From Anaerolineales bacterium (GTDB lineage Bacteria > Chloroflexota > Anaerolineae > Anaerolineales > VGOW01), in the NCBI GenBank assembly GCA_919901875.1, contig CAKKQG010000148.1, positions 1 through 5,011 on the forward strand: DNA of 5,011 nt. The letters are read 5' to 3'. Of this stretch, positions 1 through 4,912 are shown in pieces (within the stretch, counting starts at the first letter, position 1; each line of letters begins with the position of its first letter). The translations under genes were made by a program, and so were the position numbers. Under the pieces are notes generated by a model. It saw only the letters and a list, made by a program, of their open reading frames with translations. It did not search any database and was not told where the DNA came from.

Positions 1-1
1 T

Positions 2-109
2 CGTTATAAGATGTCAGCCAAATATCAAAACTGTTTCGCCCCCTCTGGTAACTTAGCGGCTTATGCCGGAGCGGGGGCGTTTATTTGGCTTGGGCAATTG
101 TTTCGGTAA
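2..109 (+). CDS. C-terminal end of an unidentified upstream gene (partial)
   Basis: An open frame enters from the left edge and runs 35 codons to a TAA at 107-109. The final residues are mildly hydrophobic, rich in Ala and Gly, with a short segment ending in IWLGQLFR. The stop lies four bases before the ATG of the next gene, which is the spacing expected of a tightly packed, translationally coupled operon. This is the main reason to think it is real and to place the next start at 114 rather than 63. I do not recognise the protein. By context it is probably another polysaccharide biosynthesis gene, perhaps a membrane protein or another glycosyltransferase. Only the tail is visible, so it could still be chance open frame. 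Confidence 0.5.
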   Translation, partial: RYKMSAKYQNCFAPSGNLAAYAGAGAFIWLGQLFR

Positions 110-113
110 AGTT

Positions 114-1076
114 ATGCCCCCTCACCTCTCCATCATCATCGTCACCTACAACTCTGCCGAAGTCATCGAAGATTGTTTGCGATCTATCCCTCAAGGTTGG
201 GCGGCGGATTGCAGTGATGGCGTGTGCAAGCCAGCCGACACAAGCAACTGGGACGGGAGCAATGTTGAGACAATCGTGGTGGATAACGGTTCAACGGACG
301 ACACGCTGAAGATCATCAGCGAAAAATTTAAATGGGTGAAGGTGCTAAGCGGTCAGGGCAACTTGATGTTCTCCGGCGGCAACAATTATGGATTCAAACA
401 TGCCCACGCGCCGTTCATGTTCATGCTCAACCCGGATACCATCGTGCAAGCGGGCGCGTTGAAAAAATTAGTCGAGTTCGCCCAAGCCCACCCCGAAGCG
501 GGCATGATCGCCCCGCACACGATCAACCCCGATGAATCGCTGCAGCACAACACCTTTCACTTCCCCGATCTCAAGCAAGCTTTCTTCGGATTTTTTGAAA
601 TGCTCGTGCTAATGGATTCGCCGTTGAACGGACGTTACTTGCCCGAAGATTATGCGCGCGTGCGCGACGCCGAACACATCTTGGGCGCAACCGTTTTTCT
701 GCGGCGCGAGCTTTACGAGCAGATGGGCGGGATGGATGAGAAGTTTGAACTTTACTTTGAGGAAACAGATTGGTGTTATCGCGCGAAAAAAGCCGGATGG
801 AAAATTCTCTACACACCCGACGCCACCATCATTCATCTCGGCGCGCACAGCACGTCAAAAAATCCCGAACTGTCATCGGTGCGCTTCTATCGCACGCAAT
901 CGTATTTCTATCGCAAGAACTACGGCATATTTAAATACATCGCGCTGAAGTTCATCACCGTCGTCGGTTTAAAATTCTGGCTGGCGCGCACACTCAAAGG
1001 CTGGGTCACGAAAAAGATTGACAACGCTAAACTCAAGGCAAGAGTGTGGAGTTATTGGGAAATACTACGAGCCTAG
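114..1076 (+). CDS. Family-2 glycosyltransferase (WbbL/rhamnosyltransferase-like)
   Basis: This 320-residue protein has the GT-A fold signatures of glycosyltransferase family 2 and should transfer a sugar from a nucleotide donor to a growing surface glycan at the cytoplasmic face of the membrane. Visible in order are the first strand LSIIIVTYNS (residues 5-14), VVDNGSTDD (55-63) for nucleotide binding, a GGNNYG loop (88-93), the DXD-type metal site NPDT (106-109), and GATVFLRRELYEQMGGMDE (191-209) followed by the acceptor-side EETDWCYR (216-223). An aromatic/basic C-terminal segment with a hydrophobic stretch (IALKFITVVGLKFW) may touch the membrane. The start at 114 is preferred because the family's first strand begins right after it and the upstream frame stops at 109; an alternative ATG at 63 adds 17 residues unlike the family. 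The stretch between CLRSI (21-25) and the DNGS motif is longer than usual and has Cys33 and Cys38. Donor and acceptor cannot be told from sequence. Confidence 0.9.
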   Translation: MPPHLSIIIVTYNSAEVIEDCLRSIPQGWAADCSDGVCKPADTSNWDGSNVETIVVDNGSTDDTLKIISEKFKWVKVLSGQGNLMFSGGNNYGFKHAHAPFMFMLNPDTIVQAGALKKLVEFAQAHPEAGMIAPHTINPDESLQHNTFHFPDLKQAFFGFFEMLVLMDSPLNGRYLPEDYARVRDAEHILGATVFLRRELYEQMGGMDEKFELYFEETDWCYRAKKAGWKILYTPDATIIHLGAHSTSKNPELSSVRFYRTQSYFYRKNYGIFKYIALKFITVVGLKFWLARTLKGWVTKKIDNAKLKARVWSYWEILRA

Positions 1077-1138
1077 AGATTAGAAGTTGGAAGTTAGAGG
1101 CGGCATCCAATCTCCAACTTCCAACGTCCAACTTCCAG
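1077..1138. repeat. Folded heptamer repeat between the two glycosyltransferases
   Basis: The whole gap between the two glycosyltransferase genes is repeat-like. The right half is a period-7 tract: TCCAACT (1113-1119), TCCAACG (1120-1126), TCCAACT (1127-1133), TCCAG (1134-1138). The left half carries the complementary unit, so 1083-1099 pairs with 1112-1128 at 15 of 17 positions around a 12-base loop. In mRNA this makes a hairpin that ends ten bases before the ATG at 1139. I recall similar TTGGAAG-type tracts as dispersed repeats in several bacterial genomes, including Chloroflexota. It could be a passive repeat, an mRNA stability element, or a tuning element for the downstream gene. Confidence 0.75.
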
Positions 1139-2053
1139 ATGAACGATCTAGCCATCATCATCATCTCCCACAACTCTAAAGAATTTCTCGCGCCGTGCCT
1201 CAACACGGTGCAGAAAGCGATTGAGGGTTTAAAGGCAACAGTGTTTGTGGTTGACAACGGCGGGAACGACGATAGCGACTCGTTTGTGCGCGAAAATTTT
1301 TCATGGTGCAAAGTGATTCGGTCTGAGACAAACGGCGGTTATTCCTACGGCAACAATCTTGGCATCAAAGCGGCAGGCTTCCCCGATGCGCCCAAATTCC
1401 GTTACGCCATGTTATTGAACCCCGACACCGAGACTCCACCCGATGCCTTTCGCCAAATGATTGATTACATGGACTCACATTTGGATATTGGCGTATTGGG
1501 TCCCAAACTGATTCTGGAAAACGGCAAACTCGATCTGGCATGTCGCCGTGGCGAACCCACGCCCGCCACTTCCTTCTTCCATATCTTTGGGCTGGTGAAA
1601 ATTTTTCCGCGCAGCCCGATCTTTGCTCGCTACAACATGACGTTCTTGGATGAGAATCAAACTGCTGATGTGGATTCGGTGGTCGGGGCGTGTATGCTAA
1701 TGCGTGGTGAGGCGTTGGCAAAAGTGGGGTTAATGGATGAAACGTTTTTTATGTATGGCGAAGATATTGATCTCAATTTACGTTTTAAACGAAACGGTTA
1801 TCGTGTGGTGTATTACCCCGAAGTGATTATCAAGCATCTCAAAGGCACGTCCACGCGCAAGCAGCCGGAGAAGATGATTATCGCCTTTTACGACGCCATG
1901 AAAATTTTTCACCAGAAACATTTCGCTTCACGCTACCCTCGGGCATTCAACGCGCTGGTCTATTTGGCGATCAACGCCGTGTGCCAGTACAAGTTGTTTC
2001 TCAACCGAAGGACTCCGCAAGAGAAGAGAGTTGTAGGGTCGGCGAAAGCGTAG
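1139..2053 (+). CDS. Family-2 glycosyltransferase, second gene of the operon
   Basis: This 304-residue GT-A enzyme belongs to the same broad group as its upstream neighbour and probably adds another sugar to the same glycan. Signatures in order: LAIIIISHNS (residues 4-13), VVDNGGNDD (37-45), NGGYSYGNNLG (65-75), the metal/nucleotide site NPDTE (94-98), VVGACMLMRGEAL (181-193), and GLMDETFFMYGEDIDLNLR (197-215), whose GED/D residues are typical of the acceptor-side catalytic region. The C-terminus is basic with a short hydrophobic segment near ALVYLAINAV. The ATG at 1139 is chosen because the first family strand begins three codons later. A GTG at 1046, seven bases after AAGG (1035-1038), is in frame and open through the repeat, adding 31 residues and overlapping the previous gene; that extension is repeat-encoded and unlike the family. 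No good ribosome site precedes 1139, so translation may depend on coupling. Exact substrate unknown. Confidence 0.88.
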   Translation: MNDLAIIIISHNSKEFLAPCLNTVQKAIEGLKATVFVVDNGGNDDSDSFVRENFSWCKVIRSETNGGYSYGNNLGIKAAGFPDAPKFRYAMLLNPDTETPPDAFRQMIDYMDSHLDIGVLGPKLILENGKLDLACRRGEPTPATSFFHIFGLVKIFPRSPIFARYNMTFLDENQTADVDSVVGACMLMRGEALAKVGLMDETFFMYGEDIDLNLRFKRNGYRVVYYPEVIIKHLKGTSTRKQPEKMIIAFYDAMKIFHQKHFASRYPRAFNALVYLAINAVCQYKLFLNRRTPQEKRVVGSAKA

Positions 2054-2057
2054 GAAG

Positions 2058-2081
2058 TAATCAAGTTATCAACGATCAAGA
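2058..2081. repeat. Imperfect ATCAA short repeat after the operon
   Basis: Just after the second glycosyltransferase stop codon, ATCAA occurs three times (2060-2064, 2068-2072, 2075-2079) at spacings of 8 and 7 bases. It resembles a decayed period-7 tract like the two clearer ones in this window, but with so few units it could be chance. Confidence 0.3.
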
Positions 2082-2096
2082 TGCGCGATACCCAAC

Positions 2097-2179
2097 CGTC
2101 ATTGCGAGCGTTCTCCGCGAAGCAATCTCGGTCGCGCCTTGAGATTGCTTCGTCGCAAAGTGCGCTCCTCGCAATGACG
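2097..2179. repeat. 83-bp nested palindromic intergenic element
   Basis: Two nested perfect inverted repeats define the element. The outer arms are CGTCATTGCGAG (2097-2108) and CTCGCAATGACG (2168-2179), 12 of 12 complementary. The inner arms are CGAAGCAATCTC (2118-2129) and GAGATTGCTTCG (2141-2152), also 12 of 12, around an 11-base loop. The transcript would fold into a long interrupted hairpin. From memory, the GTCATTGCGAG / GAAGCAATCTC sequence is a dispersed repeat in the intergenic regions of many unrelated bacteria; it is short, carries no gene, and resembles a REP or MITE-like element moved by proteins encoded elsewhere. It lies between convergent genes, where such elements are tolerated. 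It has no T-run, so it is not an ordinary intrinsic terminator. No obvious target-site duplication was seen. Confidence 0.85.
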
Positions 2180-2202
2180 CCAGAGTAGTTAGGACTTCGC
2201 CA

Positions 2203-2235
2203 AACGAAAAGACCTTCCCGCATTTGAGAAGGTCT
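2203..2235 (-). terminator. Rho-independent terminator of the dehydrogenase gene
   Basis: Arms AGACCTTC (2210-2217) and GAAGGTCT (2228-2235) form a perfect 8-bp stem with a 10-base loop. Read on the minus strand the stem is followed by TTTTCGTTT (2211 back to 2203, first T inside the stem), the U-rich tail expected of an intrinsic terminator. It lies about 30 bases beyond the stop codon of the minus-strand dehydrogenase. On the plus strand there is no T-run, so it should not terminate the glycosyltransferase operon efficiently. Confidence 0.7.
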
Positions 2236-2270
2236 CTCACTGATTACTGATCACTGTCCACTGATCACTG
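2236..2270. repeat. Five-unit heptamer repeat overlapping the dehydrogenase stop codon
   Basis: Five consecutive 7-base units on the plus strand: CTCACTG (2236-2242), ATTACTG (2243-2249), ATCACTG (2250-2256), TCCACTG (2257-2263) and ATCACTG (2264-2270), consensus ATCACTG (CAGTGAT on the other strand). The units repeat the TGATCA-type palindrome. The rightmost unit encodes the last Gln codon and the TGA stop of the minus-strand gene, so the repeat forms the end of that gene. Its heptameric period recalls the short tandemly repeated repetitive (STRR) heptanucleotides known from cyanobacteria, though the unit differs and no relation is claimed. Confidence 0.75.
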
Positions 2271-3215
2271 CTTACCCGTCACCCTCCACCTCGGCTCTTT
2301 ACCCTCCAACACTGCGCATACTTCGTCGGCAATATCAATACTGGCACGCCTCTGCGCTTCTGCCGTTTGCGCGCCAACGTGCGGCGTGCCGATCACTTTG
2401 GGGTGCATGACCAGCGGCGACTTGCCCGGCGGTTCGTTTTCAAAAACATCGAGCGCGGCTCCGGCAACTTTTCCGGAATTAAGTGCCTCAAGCAGTGCCG
2501 CTTCATCCACCACGCCGCCGCGCGCGGCGCACACAATACGCACGCCGTTCTTCATCTTGGCAAATGCCGAGGCGCCGATCAATCCTTTGGTCTGCGGAGT
2601 CAACGGTGAGTGAATCGAAATGAAGTCAGAGGCGGCGAGCAAGCCATCGAGCGTTGTCGGTGAGGCTTGTCGGCGGCGAATGTCTTCGTCGGATAAAAAC
2701 GGATCGTACGCCATCACCTTCATGCCGAATGCGCCCGCCCGTCCTGCTACCGCCGCGCCAATGCGGCCCACTGCCACCAACCCCAACGTTTTGCTGTACA
2801 ACTCCACGCCGTTCAAGCCGCTCTTCAACCACTCGCCGTTTTTCATCGCCGAATCGCCGCGCGGAATCTCGCGTGACATGGCGATGATGAGTCCCATGGT
2901 GAGTTCGGCGACAGAGACGGTTGCGGCAAGCGGTGAATTAACCACGGCAATTCCTTTAACGGTGGCGGCATCCACGTCAATGTTGTCCACGCCCACACCC
3001 GATCGCCCGATCACTTTAAGCGACGTGCCGGCATCGATCACCAACTTCGTCACTTTGGTGCGGCTGCGCACCACTAAGGCTTGATACTGCGGCAGCTCGG
3101 CGATCAATTCTTCGGTTGTGATCTTCGGCTTGGATGTCACGTCGGCAACACGTTGCAGGATGGCAATGCCATCGTCGGCAAGCCCGTCGGCAATTAATAC
3201 TTTCAACTTTGTCAT
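2265..3215 (-). CDS. serA: D-3-phosphoglycerate dehydrogenase-like, short form
   Basis: A 316-residue NAD-dependent D-2-hydroxyacid dehydrogenase. The best fit is phosphoglycerate dehydrogenase, the first step of serine synthesis from glycolysis, acting in the cytosol. It has the substrate-side GRSGVGVDNID (residues 70-80), the nucleotide-binding segment around LGLVAVGRIG (144-153) with Asp171 closing the second strand, and the catalytic Arg232 in AARGG, Glu261 in DVFENEP and His279 in TPHVGAQT. Length matches the two-domain form with no C-terminal ACT domain, so serine feedback through ACT is not expected. The ATG at 3215 is chosen because AAGGA lies eight bases upstream and the family strand KVLIADG follows; an ATG at 3263 would read through the promoter. 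Oddities: the first Gly of the usual GLGRIG is Ala148, and the last codons and stop lie in a heptamer repeat. A related glycerate, glyoxylate or other 2-hydroxyacid dehydrogenase remains possible. Confidence 0.85.
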   Translation of the reverse strand: MTKLKVLIADGLADDGIAILQRVADVTSKPKITTEELIAELPQYQALVVRSRTKVTKLVIDAGTSLKVIGRSGVGVDNIDVDAATVKGIAVVNSPLAATVSVAELTMGLIIAMSREIPRGDSAMKNGEWLKSGLNGVELYSKTLGLVAVGRIGAAVAGRAGAFGMKVMAYDPFLSDEDIRRRQASPTTLDGLLAASDFISIHSPLTPQTKGLIGASAFAKMKNGVRIVCAARGGVVDEAALLEALNSGKVAGAALDVFENEPPGKSPLVMHPKVIGTPHVGAQTAEAQRRASIDIADEVCAVLEGKEPRWRVTGKQ

Positions 3216-3220
3216 GGATA

Positions 3221-3229
3221 TTTTCCTTG
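3221..3229 (-). promoter_or_regulatory. Ribosome binding site deciding the dehydrogenase start
   Basis: On the minus strand an AAGGAAA motif precedes the ATG at 3215, with AAGGA ending eight bases from it. This is good Shine-Dalgarno placement and fixes the start at 3215 rather than the in-frame ATG at 3263. Confidence 0.65.
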
Positions 3230-3240
3230 TAAGAAGTGTG

Positions 3241-3270
3241 AGTATAGCGCACAACATAGACATTTGTCGT
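3241..3270 (-). promoter_or_regulatory. Sigma-70-type promoter of the dehydrogenase gene
   Basis: On the minus strand TATACT (3246-3241, 5 of 6 to TATAAT) is preceded after 18 bases by ACGACA (3270-3265, 4 of 6 to TTGACA). Transcription would begin about 20 bases before the start codon at 3215, leaving room for the ribosome site. Assigned by motif alone. Confidence 0.5.
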
Positions 3271-3286
3271 GATTTTCAGCAAAAAG

Positions 3287-3315
3287 TTGTTTTCAAAGTT
3301 AAATCTTGTTATGAT
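3287..3315 (+). promoter_or_regulatory. Sigma-70-type promoter of the response regulator
   Basis: TTGTTT (3287-3292) and TATGAT (3310-3315) are separated by exactly 17 bases. The predicted start near 3322 gives a leader of about 25 bases containing the ribosome site. The two divergent promoters lie back to back with under 20 bases between their -35 boxes, so a regulator bound here could affect both genes. Confidence 0.55.
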
Positions 3316-3330
3316 GAGGCGAACAAGTAC

Positions 3331-3336
3331 GAGGAG
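3331..3336 (+). promoter_or_regulatory. Ribosome binding site deciding the regulator start
   Basis: GAGGAG ends ten bases before the ATG at 3347. The in-frame GTG at 3269 has no such site and lies upstream of the promoter -10 box, so the shorter protein is correct. Confidence 0.65.
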
Positions 3337-3346
3337 CAAACGCATC

Positions 3347-4087
3347 ATGCCAGATACAATCCATGTCGCCATACTGGAAGATCATCCTATGATAACCAAA
3401 GGATATGAGGCGAGTTTGTCAAACTCACCACATATCAAAATGGTTGGCACAGCGAACTGCGGCGAGGATCTCTTTCCTTTGCTGGCACAACATCATGTGG
3501 ATTTATTGTTGCTCGATGTTGAGGTGCCTGTGTCTAAAGTGAATCGATCGCCTTTCCCTATTCTGGCGGTCATCCCCAAGATCATCCAATCGTATCCCTC
3601 TCTGTATGTATTGGCGGCTTCCATGCATAACGAGCGCTCGCTGATACAGGCGATCATGGAGCAAGGAGCGAGCGGCTACATTCTTAAAGATGATCTCAAG
3701 GGGATGAGCGAACTTGAAGCGATCATCACTTCCATTGTCAATGGCGGCGAAATCTACATCAGCGATGACGCGCACTATGAATTAAACAAGCCGCGAGGAA
3801 AAAGGAGAGATGTTCCTCTGCTCACGCCACGTCAACTCGAAGCGATCTCGTTGTGTGGTTCTTATCCCAATAAATCCATTGCCGAGCTTGGCGAATTATT
3901 ACATGTGACAGATTCCACGCCCCGCAATCTGCTGCACATGGCTTACGCTCGTTTAGGCGTACGCAACCGCGCCGCAGCAGTGGAGCGGGCGCGGCAACTA
4001 GGGCTGATCACGCCTCCTACCTCACCGCCTTCGATCAGCGACTTGCAAAAGCAGGATGAGACAGATAAAGAAACTGTTTTGCACTAA
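3347..4087 (+). CDS. NarL/LuxR-family two-component response regulator
   Basis: A 246-residue cytosolic regulator with an N-terminal receiver and a C-terminal LuxR-type helix-turn-helix. The receiver has the acidic pair Glu11-Asp12, phospho-acceptor Asp57 after LLLL, Ser91 at the Thr/Ser switch position (AASMHNE), and Lys113 in SGYILKDD. The DNA-binding part (about 156-215) starts with LLTPRQLEA and closes with ARLGVRNRAAAVERARQLGL, both family hallmarks. The tail is Pro-rich then acidic. Oddities: the loop after Asp57 lacks the usual MPGxxG and is several residues longer (VSKVNRSPFP), and the recognition helix begins TDSTPRN, with Pro191 where SEKTVKN would have Val. The ATG at 3347 is set by GAGGAG and the promoter. 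It is followed by a terminator and then a histidine kinase, its probable phosphate donor. Targets are unknown; autoregulation or control of the divergent dehydrogenase is possible. Confidence 0.88.
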   Translation: MPDTIHVAILEDHPMITKGYEASLSNSPHIKMVGTANCGEDLFPLLAQHHVDLLLLDVEVPVSKVNRSPFPILAVIPKIIQSYPSLYVLAASMHNERSLIQAIMEQGASGYILKDDLKGMSELEAIITSIVNGGEIYISDDAHYELNKPRGKRRDVPLLTPRQLEAISLCGSYPNKSIAELGELLHVTDSTPRNLLHMAYARLGVRNRAAAVERARQLGLITPPTSPPSISDLQKQDETDKETVLH

Positions 4088-4113
4088 AAGAAAACATTGA
4101 TTGCATTGAAAAT

Positions 4114-4147
4114 AAAGTGCGCCCCTCCAAAGATGGGCGCACTTTTT
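4114..4147 (+). terminator. Strong rho-independent terminator after the regulator
   Basis: AAAGTGCGCCC (4114-4124) and GGGCGCACTTT (4135-4145) form an 11-bp perfect stem with a 10-base loop, followed by a T-run (4143-4147). It lies 26 bases after the regulator stop codon. On the minus strand the stem is followed by a T-rich stretch as well, so it may work in both directions. It separates regulator and kinase transcripts, consistent with the kinase having its own promoter. Confidence 0.85.
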
Positions 4148-4203
4148 ATGCGCCGACTTTAATCAGGGTAGTTTCGTCATCTGAATACAAGAGAAAGCGC
4201 ATA

Positions 4204-4231
4204 CTGGCAAGACATGTCAGTGGGATACAAT
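4204..4231 (+). promoter_or_regulatory. Promoter of the kinase gene, predicted leaderless start
   Basis: CTGGCA (4204-4209, 4 of 6 to TTGACA) and TACAAT (4226-4231, 5 of 6 to TATAAT) are 16 bases apart. Transcription starting seven bases after the -10 box would begin at the A of the ATG at 4238. The spacer contains the perfect palindrome GACATGTC (4211-4218), and CATGTCAGT occurs at 4213-4221 and again over the start codon at 4237-4245, a possible operator. Confidence 0.5.
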
Positions 4232-4237
4232 GTTGTC

Positions 4238-4912
4238 ATGTCAGTCAAACCCTCCGCCCTGACTCCCCGCCAGATCGTCGAAAGCCGCAATCTGCGCGCG
4301 TTATACAAGGCAGATATTGACCGCAACGAGGATTATCGGGCTTCCATCTCGCGCGAACTGCACGACAACACCTCGCAATTAAAATTGCTCAAAGAGGAGA
4401 TCGCCAAACTCAATCCGCCGCCAGAGTTTTTTGTACAATGGGAAAAGATCATGAGCGACATTCGCCATGCCATCACCAATTTGCGCCCGAAGATGCTCGA
4501 TTACGGAGTCGGCTATGCGCTGCGTTATCTACGCGACCAGACAGAGCAGCAGGCAAACGGCGACATTGACATTGTCTTGGATGTGAAAGATGACGGCAAT
4601 CGCTACAACTTTCATACTGAACAACACATCTATCGCATCATTCAACAAGCCTGTGAGAATGCTTTGCTCTACGCTCAGGCCACAACGATCACCATTCGCG
4701 GATCACTTGACCCGACGAGCGTTGATCTGACAGTCGAGGATAACGGAGTCGGCTTCCCCTTTGGCGGCGAGGCGAGCGTGGCGGCATTAGTAGAGGCTCA
4801 ACACTTCGGGATAGCCGGGATGCAGGAGCGGGCGGGCATCATCCATGCCTCGCTCAATGTGGACAGCGCGCCGGGGCAAGGGACACGAGTCCATTTAAGA
4901 TGGCAACCTTAA
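4238..4912 (+). CDS. Small soluble histidine kinase (NarX/DesK-type HisKA_3)
   Basis: A 224-residue kinase core that should autophosphorylate on His and pass the phosphate to a NarL-type regulator, most simply the one just upstream. The dimerisation/phospho-acceptor segment has SRELHDNTSQ (residues 38-47) with His42, then the family's LRPKMLDYGVGYALR (82-96). The ATPase part has an N-box IIQQACENALLYA (134-146) with Asn141, the G1 box VEDNGVGF (166-173) with Asp168, and the G2 box FGIAGMQERAG (190-200), ending in GQGTRVHLRW. No transmembrane segment, signal peptide, PAS, GAF or HAMP domain is visible. Only about 30 residues precede the dimerisation helix, so the sensor must be short, on a partner protein, or absent. 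The ATG at 4238 is preferred over that at 4214 because the -10 box sits just before it and neither has a good ribosome site. The stop is followed at once by a regulator-like remnant. Confidence 0.85.
   Translation: MSVKPSALTPRQIVESRNLRALYKADIDRNEDYRASISRELHDNTSQLKLLKEEIAKLNPPPEFFVQWEKIMSDIRHAITNLRPKMLDYGVGYALRYLRDQTEQQANGDIDIVLDVKDDGNRYNFHTEQHIYRIIQQACENALLYAQATTITIRGSLDPTSVDLTVEDNGVGFPFGGEASVAALVEAQHFGIAGMQERAGIIHASLNVDSAPGQGTRVHLRWQP

Noticed and set aside
63..113. Upstream ATG extension of the first glycosyltransferase
   Set aside because: The added 17 residues do not resemble the family N-terminus and would overlap the upstream gene tail ending at 109.
1960..2223. Minus-strand open frame of 87 codons through the palindromic element
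   Set aside because: Its middle is just the translation of the 83-bp repeat, and it overlaps the glycosyltransferase end and the terminator. Such repeat-encoded frames are commonly mis-annotated as hypothetical proteins.
2236..2270. CRISPR array
   Set aside because: Units are contiguous 7-mers without spacers, and no cas gene is present.
2620..3084. Plus-strand 154-codon open frame opposite the dehydrogenase
   Set aside because: It is antisense to a well-supported gene with clear catalytic motifs, has a biased Pro/Thr/Ser/Ala composition typical of shadow frames, and has no ribosome site or recognisable domain.
3247..3264. Possible inverted-repeat operator in the divergent intergenic region
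   Set aside because: The ACAA/TTGT ends pair for only four bases and the inner bases do not match, so it is within chance expectation.
3269..3346. GTG-started N-terminal extension of the response regulator
   Set aside because: It lies across the promoter and leader. GAGGAG at 3331-3336 and the normal receiver start point to the ATG at 3347.
4117..4320. 67-codon open frame across the terminator and kinase start
   Set aside because: It begins inside the terminator stem, overlaps the kinase gene in another frame and shows no domain or ribosome site.
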